This document shows, in pieces, positions 55,438-64,000 of a stretch of 64,000 nt of DNA. The DNA is from Atriophallophorus winterbourni (taxonomy: Eukaryota; Platyhelminthes; Trematoda; Plagiorchiida; Microphallidae). The notes below the pieces were generated by a model. That model searched no databases. It was given only the letters and a program-made list of their open reading frames with translations, and was not told the DNA's origin. The stretch lies in NCBI GenBank assembly GCA_013407085.1, contig JACCGJ010002764.1, positions 29,088-93,087 on the forward strand, written 5' to 3'. The position numbers were made by a program, and so were the translations under genes. Numbering within the stretch: the stretch's first letter is position 1; every line of letters starts with the position of its first letter.

Positions 55438-56962
55438 CAAGTACTTTCCAACTCGTAGAATGGATGCCGCGATCTTTCATATCTCTTTTGCAATAGTCAT
55501 TGTAACGCAAATGCGGTCTACCCAATAGTCGACTTCCCGATTTCAACTCAGATCTTTCGGAATTCGATCATTTTGTATCCTGTACACATGAACTACTATG
55601 CATAAGTGGCACCGTCGTATTAGGGTGGAAATGTTGCGTAGACCTGTTCTGTAAAACTAATCAGCGTTTGTTACATTATCCATCAATGGTATGTTCAAGA
55701 AACGACGGATGCTTCTTAAATTGAACGTTTTCAGCATCCGCTAGTATATTGTGTGAATGGTCCAGGTCTCACTGCCGTACAGTAAATAACTTAGTAAGCA
55801 CACGCTGCAAACCGCTATCTCTGTCTTCATATTCAATTTAAGGTTGGTCAAGTTTCAGGCGTAAAGTTGACAATTCGACAGATCGCTCTTGCGGGAAAAA
55901 ATTCGTTTTTAAGAGCGACATGTAAGCTCTCGGAATTGATCATTCTATTTGGAAAGAACTTGCTTTTGTCCGCAACATTCAGGTACAGTGCCTAGCGTCA
56001 TCTGCGAATATGGAAAGAACAGATGCTGTTGAACTTAGATCGCACAGTCAGCAGGCAACTGCCGTCGACCGGAAGACTATTGCCTATCGGTTTGAGTGTT
56101 GCCGTGGATATTCCTTCCGAATCGAATTGTTTTACCACTCGAACTCTATGAAGCATGAAACTCTGAGAAACGTGTAAGAAAAATCGATGCTTGTTTGAAG
56201 GAGAAAAATAACAATAAATAACCATAAATGTATGACAATGAGCTTACCGGTTTGGATTTCTTTTATATGAAAAAAAACAAATCCATTAGAAATCGTGCAT
56301 GCTTAGGAATTATTCATCATCATATTTTTATTCAATTTAATGACTTTCCATTAGATACAATGGATTGCTTTGTAACATGTTATCACAAAATGTAACACTT
56401 GGTGAACATTTCGGAATAAACAACTGGTTTCATTTCTGCAATATTAAACGTCGACTTAAAAAGTAAATAAGTGGTCATTTTTAATTTGATATTTGGTTTG
56501 AAAGTAGCGGGATAGAGAAGTTGTAGGAAAATTTTTTCAGTCTGGTGCATAAGCGGGTTAAAAATGCTGATTGATCTTTATTCTGCTCAAACGACAAGAA
56601 ATAATTAAATAGACGACCAGTGTTATTGCAGAGGTCCGAAGTGAATTAGCAATGAGTGCTGATCAAGAGCTTTCGAACATCGCCTTCTGGCATACCACAA
56701 GGCAAGGAATCGCAAAGAATTGAGATGACGACATTTGCAAAATCGTAATATTTCAATGCCAGTAAAACGAGCACTACTTGTCGAAAGCTTGCAGTGTTAC
56801 GGTTTGCATGAAATCGACGGGCAAATCAGATCAAAGTGACAACATTTGAGGTTGGGTGTTGTGGGTGCTGATTTGTCTTTGAAATATAGTTGTGTGTTTT
56901 GTTATTTGTATTGTGCGTAATAAATGCCTTTAGACAGTCGGCTTCTCTCTTGTGTTGTTGCA
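55438..56962 (+). repeat. Local tandem duplication, second unit
   Basis: Second copy of 53,361-55,437. It contains the empty target site TAAATAAGTG at 56,464-56,473. Its right edge agrees with copy A near 20,860, its left edge does not, so the duplication arose in B after the 35-kb duplication. Confidence 0.93.
55440..55890 (-). pseudogene. LINE-X 3' coding end (minus), in second tandem unit
   Basis: Same as 53,300-53,800, with the C-terminal GRPHLRYNDFCKRDMKDRGI block, plus the 18 bp around TCTTTCGGAATTCG that preserve PKDL-like sequence upstream (RIPKDL). Broken by stops. Confidence 0.7.
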
Positions 56963-57180
56963 TTCGTGAGTGAACCTGAGTAGCGTTGAATAGGTTAAAT
57001 ACATTGGGGAATCTAGACACAATCGCTGTGAGTGCTGCGAAGCAAGCGTAACGTGGTTAATGCTAAACCGATGACCAGAACTGGCCAGATGTTCTCCATT
57101 TATCCCAAACCCACCACATAGGACAATTAATAGGTGGTCTTTAGAATGCTACTTGATGACGTTCCTTGCGTGACTATGAC
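56963..57180. other. Duplicated sequence flowing into a PLE-end repeat
   Basis: Matches copy A near 20,870-20,960, then shows CCCACCACATAGG and a degraded PLE-end repeat with hammerhead traces at 57,181-57,225 (GGTCACGAAGCTTCGCTGTC, then AAACGTTACCC). Confidence 0.5.
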
Positions 57181-57259
57181 CCTTGGTCACGAAGCTTCGC
57201 TGTCAGAATTTAAACGTTACCCATAACTAATCTAAACGACTGCACACAAATTTATTTCC

Positions 57260-57700
57260 ATGACAATTGTTCTCAAGTTTATGGTTGAAATAATTTGCGG
57301 GCAACTTCGGCAAGAACTGCGTCGAGTGCAAGCGCACAATATTTCTCAAAAACATAGCAAGGGATTCTACGGAACCGAATGGCTGCCTTTCCACGCGATT
57401 ATAAAACATTTTGCACGAGACAAAATCCTACGCTCCAATTTGGCAATAAGGTAAGCTGCAAATTTCGATGAATGCTAGGCATGGCGGTCTGTAAATAATT
57501 ACGTCGATGCATTGGATAGTGGAAATCAGAAATGCATGAACCTTCGGCAGAATATATATCGAGATAACCAGACGATTGTTGGGTTTAATTCGAAGAATAT
57601 TTGGAACATTACCAGCGATATTTATCGTCTACTCAGTACAAGTTTATTCTATAGCAGCAAATCAAGCACTGTGCATTGGAACTGTTACGCAGACTGAATG
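57260..57700 (+). other. Two consecutive short open frames, unassigned
   Basis: 57,260-57,454 encodes a segment with RVQAHNISQKHSKGF and TEWLPFHAIIKHFARDK; 57,512-57,697 encodes LRQNIYRDNQTIVGFNSKN and a Ser-rich end. Neither is recognised and copy A has no counterpart. They may be pieces of an unknown element. Confidence 0.25.
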
Positions 57701-58231
57701 ATTGCCATGTCTAGTTCTGTGTGACTTTAGACATGCTGGTATAATGCGCGATAGTATTCTTGCCTATAAAAATATGTTTAGAGAAAGACACGTGTTTCAA
57801 GAGTGTGGTGTAAAGTCGTAGACGGAGAAAAAAAGAATCTCTCTACATCCAAAGATCACGTATATATTACAGGCGCCAATGTTACCATGCGTGCTGTACT
57901 TTACGGAAATTCCTTATTTAAACTTGTAGTGGGGATTCTGTGCATAGCGATATTCAAAGCGTAATTAGACCTATCAATGCTTAGGTTAATTTGATATGCC
58001 TGTTGCGTAATATTTTCAATCACAACATGATACACTGGGGTGGCAAATTATTCGCCCTTTTAACCGCAATTTCTTGAAGCCTTGATTTGTTTCTTGGAAC
58101 ACCAATAGTTCGTGGAGCATTGTGGATAAACCGCTAATCGAATGAACATCAGAATCTTATGGCAAAACTTATGCGTACCAAACCGCGAATAGTGTAATGT
58201 TTTTTAATAACATGAACAACATCACCACCAT
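57701..58231. other. Unassigned sequence
   Basis: No gene or repeat family recognised; no counterpart in copy A. Confidence 0.45.
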
Positions 58232-58495
58232 TTGACCACCCTTACAATGTTCAATGCACCTGAGCTTACTGATGACGGCAAACAGCCAGAAACTCGTTGT
58301 AGTGTTTTAGTGCGTGGATATGAACAACACTTTACACTGGTCTTTCATCAGCGCCTCGAGCGCTTGACCAAAAATCATTCAGCGATTCCCTGTTTGAACA
58401 TCGTGGTTCGTTACGCGAACACTATTAAACATGGTCATCAAATTATAAATTGTTTCCCACTTTTGCATAGTCGCAAAGCTCACTTAACCTAATCT
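58232..58495 (+). repeat. Element with variant hammerhead, also at 63,700-63,930
   Basis: At 58,265-58,302: CUUACUGAUGACGGC, AAACA, GCCAGAAAC, UCGUUGUAG. The core is nearly complete, stem II is GGC with GCC. A related unit lies at 63,700-63,930: both contain CGCATCGAG or CGCCTCGAG, TGCTTGACC, CTGTTTGAACAT-like text. It is a third, more diverged hammerhead subfamily. Confidence 0.5.
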
Positions 58496-59395
58496 TAATG
58501 TCTCCACCTAATTAAAGCACTTATCTTTTGAACTATTTCAAGAAATATCAGGTTTCAACGACATTCAGTTTTAATCATATTTATGCGATACATAGCAGAT
58601 TTAGCTCATATATACTGGAACCTTCTATTTGTAATTTCAACAATGGATTTAATACTTATAATCATGTTTTTGGTTAATAAAAAATGTTAATTTTTGGTCG
58701 AAATGAAAAGCCGCCACCAACATCCACAGCGTGACAAACAATCTTTCGTGATTGGCCCTAGTTCAGGATTAGAAAAACCTCCGGCAAGATTTCTTTAAAG
58801 ACGAAACGTTTTGAAGTTAACTAGATCCCCAAAATGTAGCCCTTGTATGCCACGGTTGGATATGGTTTGTACGACCAACTTGTTCAATCACATATTCCCA
58901 AACAATTATATCTTGTTAAACAGATTAACATGTGTAAGTGGAAAAGCATGCACATATGGATTTCGTTTAATAGATAACTGTGCATGAATTTCCAATTTGA
59001 CCTCATGATGGACACCTTAATGTTTTAAACTTGAATGTAACAAATTTAATTTCAGTTCATCATATATCACCGCCGCAATAAACTCACTACCAGATTCAGA
59101 TTTTTCCATTGATCAGTGAAACAAAAAATGGTGATATATTATGTGCTTCAAATTTGTCAACCTGAAATTACTCTGTGATTTTGTGTTTGAACAACAAGCT
59201 TCATGAATGAGACATCTCTTACAGTAACTACAAATTGGTGCCATATTTCCTACGTATGAAGGCAACCTGAAAACAGTTTGTGTCCAGGTATATAAGGGGT
59301 AATCTTGTTCTGTAGTATTGAAATTAACCATCTGACAAAAATGACTTTGTGATCTCAACAAGGCAGTTCATTTCATGTTTTCAATGTTTCAGAGC
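58496..59395. other. Unassigned sequence
   Basis: No gene recognised. The GTACGACCAACTTGTTCAATC at about 58,870-58,890 is the reverse complement of part of the hammerhead monomer, so a degraded minus-strand monomer may be present. Confidence 0.45.
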
Positions 59396-59436
59396 TTTCA
59401 AGGTCGAACAAGATAGAGGAATCAGTAAACAATAGC

Positions 59437-59475
59437 GCATGCATGAGTGCAAACATCAGGAAACAGGTCATATGG
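59437..59475 (+). ncRNA. Retrozyme-type hammerhead, ruined, copy B
   Basis: CAUGCAUGAGUGCAAACAUC, AGGAAACAGGUC; counterpart of 21,074-21,110, with stem II broken. Confidence 0.6.
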
Positions 59476-60150
59476 TGTATGTTGGAGATGCATGCAAATG
59501 AGCATTTGCGAATTATGTTCTCAACATCCACAGATAACGCGAATCCATTTTAACAAAAATACAAGTCCAAAACGTGTTGGTGCGACTTACTATTTATCAA
59601 TAAGAGAACATCTGCAATGAAAAAATGCATATAGAAATATGAATTTGGCTAATATATGCATACAACTAAACAGATTTAAAAAGATTAAAAACTTGTATGG
59701 TGACAGAAATACATAGCTTCACAAGAACCGTAACATAGTAAGTATAAGTGTATGAGAAAGATGACATAAAATCATATAAGTTAATGTATACATATACATA
59801 CAACAATAGAACTCACCCAGACAAAATTCGAAGTCTGAGAATCATTGAAAAACAAGTGTTTATACGTTTGCTAAAAACAAGTTGATTGAAACGTCTCCCA
59901 AAAACACTCCGACGATTGCGGGATATTATATTTGCAATAAGATTTATAATAATAACTAACCTGTTTTCGTCGCGCCGACGACCAAATCTGAAATGACAAA
60001 TTCTTAATCAGCAAAGGAATATATATAACTTCCGACGTCGTTATGAATCTCAGTGACGCAATGAAACTGCGGTAGAATTCGCGCCGATAATTGATTAAAA
60101 GTTACTAACAAAATCCAATTTATATAGACGATGGTTTCCATGGAGTTCCA
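59476..60150. other. Non-coding duplicated sequence, copy B
   Basis: Counterpart of 21,112-21,780. No gene. Confidence 0.5.
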
Positions 60151-60159
60151 TCACAAACA

Positions 60160-60425
60160 CACACACCACGACAAGATTCTTGATGCTTGCATTCATCAGC
60201 TATTAACTGTAGGATAAGGTTGGACAAATGTGATTGAACAGGTTGATCGTGTGAACATTTAACACCATCCACGTGTGTGTGTCTAAATGTGACTGAACAA
60301 GTTGGTCGTTCAATTGTATCCAACGGTAGCTTATAATCGTAACATGTATAACATGCTTCACACTACGGATCCTGTTGCACTATCCACACTTGAGGAGTGC
60401 CAGCAGCACGAAAACGTTCGTAGTG
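60160..60425. repeat. Inverted pair of hammerhead monomer remnants, copy B
   Basis: A minus-strand core (60,160-60,204, CUGAUGAAUGCAAGCAUC) and a plus-strand core (60,384-60,425, UUGAGGAGUGCCAGCAGCAC, GAAAAC) lie head to head, as at 21,800-22,068 in copy A. The linker GTGATTGAACAGGTTGATCG occurs twice near 60,230-60,310. Confidence 0.6.
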
Positions 60426-60559
60426 TGCCTGCGTGTGCGTGTGACGAAAATGCATGCAAATACGGATATAACAACTAATTATATTTATGAAATCCGGATA
60501 ACAACGACGACCGTCTTTTATCAGTTTGAAGATCCTTTTATAAAGTATTCTAAGTGGAG

Positions 60560-62090
60560 ATCGATTAACTTTACGCTGGCGGGTGATCTGCGATCAGCAG
60601 ACGAGCGCTTCTCCGCACCGTCTTGCAAACGACGCTTTACACAATGTTTTTCAATAAGAGCGATTCCGAGAATGTTGTTTTTATGTGGCGGGGCAAGGTC
60701 AAAAGCTTTATCTAAACGTCTATCTATTCCGTAAACGACTTTGTAACGCAAGTGTGGTTTGCCCAATGGTTGACTTCAAGATTGCAACTCACCATAAGGC
60801 AGATCTTTCGGAATACGACCATTTTCCATTATGTAGACATGACCAAGCCACCACAGGCGGCATTGTAATGGAACGATAAACATAATCTGTAGACTAGCTC
60901 TCGAAAGAAATTCAGCATCAGTCACTTTTTTCATCCACGGAATGTTCACGATACTACGGATGCTTCCTAGTTGGAATGCATTCAGCTTCCTTTCGTGTCT
61001 TACGTGTGTGGTCCAGGGTTCACTTTCGTACAGTAAAGCGGTTACGCCTAAACAATGGACGTCAATCGGGTAAAATAACAGCTGCTCTGCGAAACCGCTT
61101 ATCAATCTCCGTGTCCAGCGAGAGGTTATCCGCAATGGATGAACCAATATATATGAAAAGATCTACAGGTTCATCCTGAGAATTTCCGCGGTAATGATTC
61201 GATCCCATACAATCTCTTGATCAAAGACTGTGGTCTTGTTCTTGTTGATTGTGAGCCCAAAATCTTTGCATGCTGACAAAAAAACAGTTTATCAGCAAGT
61301 GCAGTTGTTCTTGAGATTGAGCAATAATGGCTGCAGTGCCGGCAAATAGCACGTCAAGGATAAGCATATCACGTGCCTTAGTCTGTGATTCTAATCGTTT
61401 CATGTTTACAATCTTTCCATCCGTCGCGTGCATAAGTAAATGCCTTTTGTTCTAGCCCAAAAAGCTAGCTTCAGAAGCAGAAAAAAATAGCTAACAGCGT
61501 GGGAGCAAGAACACAATTGATTTATCGCCTTGGTGAAATGCAATGGCTTTTGAACAAAAACCGTCAAAATAGACTGAGTCCTCCATGTCGGAGTAGAACG
61601 AAATAACAAATTTGTGCAGAAATGTAGGCAGTCAATGAGATCAAGCATTTTGAAAAGACTCTGAATAATGAAGTAGTTGAATGCATACGCTATTCATGAC
61701 AATTTTCTTAAGGTTGTCTCAGGAGAAGATCGTGGACACGATTGATCTTTCACAGCGAAAGCCGCATAGAGATTCAGCGTGAATTCTACGAAAAAAGTTT
61801 CAGGCGGGCATGTAGGACTTTAGAAAACCATTTGTCTACAACATTCCGAAGACAGATTCCTCTGTAATTGTTGCCTATGCCACTATCTCCCTCATTCTTG
61901 AATAGCGTGATGATAATTGTTTATCGCATCTCTTGGGGGACACACTACACCTGCAAGCACTAAAGAAGCAGATAGTGGAGAGGCTGTATCAATGATGCTC
62001 TACAACATTTGATGAGCTCAGGTGGAATTCCATAGTCACAAATGACTTTCCAGGACTGCAGTTTGGTATGCACAGCCTATCGTAGTTCAC
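60560..62090 (-). pseudogene. LINE-X reverse transcriptase, longest copy (minus)
   Basis: On minus from about 62,090: WKVICDYGIPPELIKCCRAS and IIITLFKNEGDSGIGNNYRG (GIPPELLK, IITL.KGKG.....NYRGISL), VLHARL, MLDLIDCLHF, a decayed V..GV.QG region, KIVNMKRLESQTKARDMLIL, DVLFAGTAAIIAQSQEQLHL (FADD changed to FAGT), NHSLD-like block, ALLYESEPWTTHVRHERKLN, VNIPWMKKVTDAEFLSRASL, CRLWWLGHVYIMENGRIPKD and LPYGELQS. All domains from the RT fingers to the C-terminus appear in order, with several shifts. The lost catalytic DD makes it inactive. Confidence 0.82.
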
Positions 62091-63267
62091 GGAACAACCG
62101 GATTCGAGTGTATCGACAATCTGCAAATACATCCATCAAAAATCATCACAATAATACGAATACCGCAAATCAATCTTCGGATTGTTAATACAATCTAAGA
62201 AGATCGTATGAGACAAGGACTTACGCATTGACTATGACTGTCCTTCGATCCCAAGTTAATAGGAGATGATACTTTTACCAAGCGGGGTCATTTTACGTCG
62301 AATAACATGCCGGTTGTGGTGTTAACTCCCCAAATTAAAGCATATTCAAAAGAAAACGTGATGCCCTTCCAGCCATTACGCAATGCATCGAAGAAAAATT
62401 TACTTCCTTATCCATGGATCAACATGTGTCACCCCACCCCGATTTCTCCAGATCCCGTTTTTGCCTATTATATGCTATGCTATCTGCGGAATCATATGCT
62501 TTTTCAACCAGTAATTTGAAATGTAATGTAATGTAATCATAAAATTGGCGTATTGGTCTCGTAACGATATGTGTTTTTGAGTTTGTGACACATTGTAACT
62601 CTCCAACTGCATAGATTTTGAAGGAGGCCAACAAAAATGTAGAAAGAACGCATGAATCATGTTGCTTATGCTGATTGTATGGAACGAAAACCTAAGGAAT
62701 ACGGATATTTGGTGTCCTATACATATGTGATGAGTACAATAATACAAAACTTGTCGTTTGCAAAATGTACATTTTTGTTTATACACAGTTTAAGTTTAGT
62801 TAGATTTATTTCAAATAAAAATATTAAACTTCCCGCTACGATAATGTTGCGAGAGACATTTAAAAACGGTTAACAAATAATGAACCTGTTGTTCAAACAG
62901 AGAATCAACACGTTATTTTAAACGTGCTGCGTGCAAGGTGAGATGTGATTAGAAAAATCCGTTGGCCATTTGCAAGCGTCTTGTGCACTCGACCACAACA
63001 ATTTTATTAATACTGTATCGTTTCAGAGCCTAAGTTTGTTTAGCACTCTCCAGCTGTTTAAAGTTCATGGAAAATAATCTTACGGTCTCCAAATGATGAT
63101 GATGAACCACCAACAACGGGTAGTGGTTTGCAAGTGCGGTGAAGGTGATCATCGCAATGCTAAAATTTCAGCAAATTTTAAAATATAAAGAATATATGGG
63201 TATATTAACTGGGCGATTCTTGAATAAGAATTAGAGTAAAGTTTATCTAATGACGCATACTTACCAG
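62091..63267. other. Unassigned sequence
   Basis: No gene recognised; short TGTAA repeats at about 62,520-62,536. Frames at 62,475-62,786 and 62,652-62,873 overlap on opposite strands and look like chance. Confidence 0.45.
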
Positions 63268-63270
63268 GAA

Positions 63271-63390
63271 TTACAATGGCCGATAGCAAAGCAACCAGCG
63301 AAATTACGGTAACGGATTGCATCGTACTAAAAACATACATGAAATTGGACGTTGTCATATTTATACTGGGTATCACGCCGCTCATTGAAC
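63271..63390 (-). other. Possible small exon with a hydrophobic leader
   Basis: On minus an acceptor-like AATTTTTAG precedes TTCA and ATG; the frame MSGVIPSINMTTSNFMYVF then STMQSVTVISLVALLSAIVI, PG ends exactly at a consensus donor G|GTAAGTATG at about 63,265. The last 20 residues form a membrane or signal segment. An in-frame stop lies eight codons before the Met. This could be a first coding exon of a small secreted or membrane protein; family unknown and no further exon seen. Confidence 0.3.
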
Positions 63391-63699
63391 TAAAAATTTC
63401 TAGTCAATTTGACGAATCAGCGCATGAACAAATGTCGACAATTCAGATCGATACTGCGAAAACCGTAAACGTAGCGTTGAGTTCAAACGCCAACAAGCTA
63501 AGTGGTTCCAGACGCAATAATTTTGGTGAAAAAGGCATCTTATGGATTGATTTTCACTTAAGGATATAAAATGTTCGTTTGAGAAAATGGATGATAAATA
63601 TTAATAAAAAATAAAAATAAAATAAAAAGTTTGATGAACAATTAATGAATGATTGACAATAATTTCGTGGACACGTAAACCAATGCACTCAAGTCGTTT

Positions 63700-63930
63700 T
63701 GCAGCAAATAAATTGATCACCTTAAGAAGCGCATCGAGTGCTTGACCAAGTAGCACTTTATGATTGCCTATTTGAACATTATGGTTTTTTGTAAGAACCC
63801 TAAATAACATTGGCATGCAATAATTTCTTTGTCCAACAATATGCCACTTTTTCAAGGCACACTGAACCGAGTCATCCTGTCTACACCTGATGGCGGCAAA
63901 CACCGACAATCGGTTTTGGTGTTACGTTTC
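63700..63930 (+). repeat. Element with variant hammerhead, second copy
   Basis: At 63,881-63,923: ACACCUGAUGGCGGC, AAACA, CCGACAAUC, GGUUUUGGUGU. A9 is changed to G and GAAAC to CAAUC; the outer ACAC with GUGU pairing remains. Related to 58,232-58,495. Confidence 0.45.
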
Positions 63931-63968
63931 AGATACAGGTGCGTAAACTGAAAATACGCGATATAGAT

Positions 63969-63994
63969 AATTATTATTTATTATTATTATTATA
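63969..63994. repeat. TTA microsatellite at window end
   Basis: Short run of ATT/TTA triplets with one interruption. Confidence 0.8.
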
Positions 63995-64000
63995 TGTGCA

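Larger units (their letters stand above)
35266..61180 (+). repeat. Large duplicated unit, copy B
   Basis: This is the second head-to-tail copy of the segment at 1-22,830. It is longer than A because it contains a local tandem duplication (53,361-56,962), a 562-bp hammerhead insertion (54,380-54,941), a B-only segment near 50,025-50,425 and a longer PLE body. It lacks the LINE fragment at 17,680-18,262 and the segment at 1,847-2,296. Homology fades near 61,180, where B continues into an older LINE-X body and A does not. Confidence 0.93.

Overview
This window looks like repeat-rich, gene-poor DNA from a flatworm, most likely a digenean trematode. The grounds are clear AT richness, the absence of any intact host gene, and the mix of elements. 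These are decayed CR1-clade LINEs, an RTE-like LINE resembling the schistosome SR2/SR3 group, a second widespread LINE family (called LINE-X here), Penelope-like elements (PLEs) with GIY-YIG endonuclease remnants, and many hammerhead-ribozyme (HHR) repeats of the kind known from flatworms. The species cannot be named from the sequence alone.

Layout. The window holds two head-to-tail copies of one very large unit: copy A (1 to about 22,830) and copy B (35,266 to about 61,180), roughly 35 kb apart. By eye they differ at a few bases per line plus many indels. Both carry the same order of decayed features: a PLE-like C-terminus; a TTA microsatellite (about 5.05 and 39.9 kb); a PLE with inverted HHR-bearing ends (6.1-8.0 and 40.9-43.1 kb); a polypurine tract; a LINE 3' fragment; an inverted pair of PLE-end repeats (12.2-13.6 and 47.2-48.7 kb); hammerhead monomer remnants (15-16 and 50.5-51.8 kb); a decayed spliced exon; and LINE-X 3' ends. 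Between the copies (22.8-35.2 kb) lies a LINE graveyard with a nested structure: an RTE-like element inserted into the endonuclease of a plus-strand CR1, which may itself split a minus-strand CR1.

Most notable feature. Inside copy B a recent local tandem duplication (53,361-55,437 and 55,438-56,962) differs by a 562-bp insertion at 54,380-54,941. The insertion is 2.4 tandem copies of a 233-bp monomer with three complete hammerhead ribozymes and a 10-bp target-site duplication; the empty site is preserved in the sister duplicate and in copy A. This is the arrangement expected of a metazoan retrozyme: a non-coding retroelement moving through self-cleaved RNA. Older, broken copies of the same monomer are scattered through the window in both orientations. 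The PLEs carry a second hammerhead type; both types have a self-complementary stem III without a loop, suggesting they act as dimers.

No intact host gene, tRNA, rRNA or CRISPR was found. Coding content is transposon-derived pseudogenes, apart from a few possible decayed exons.
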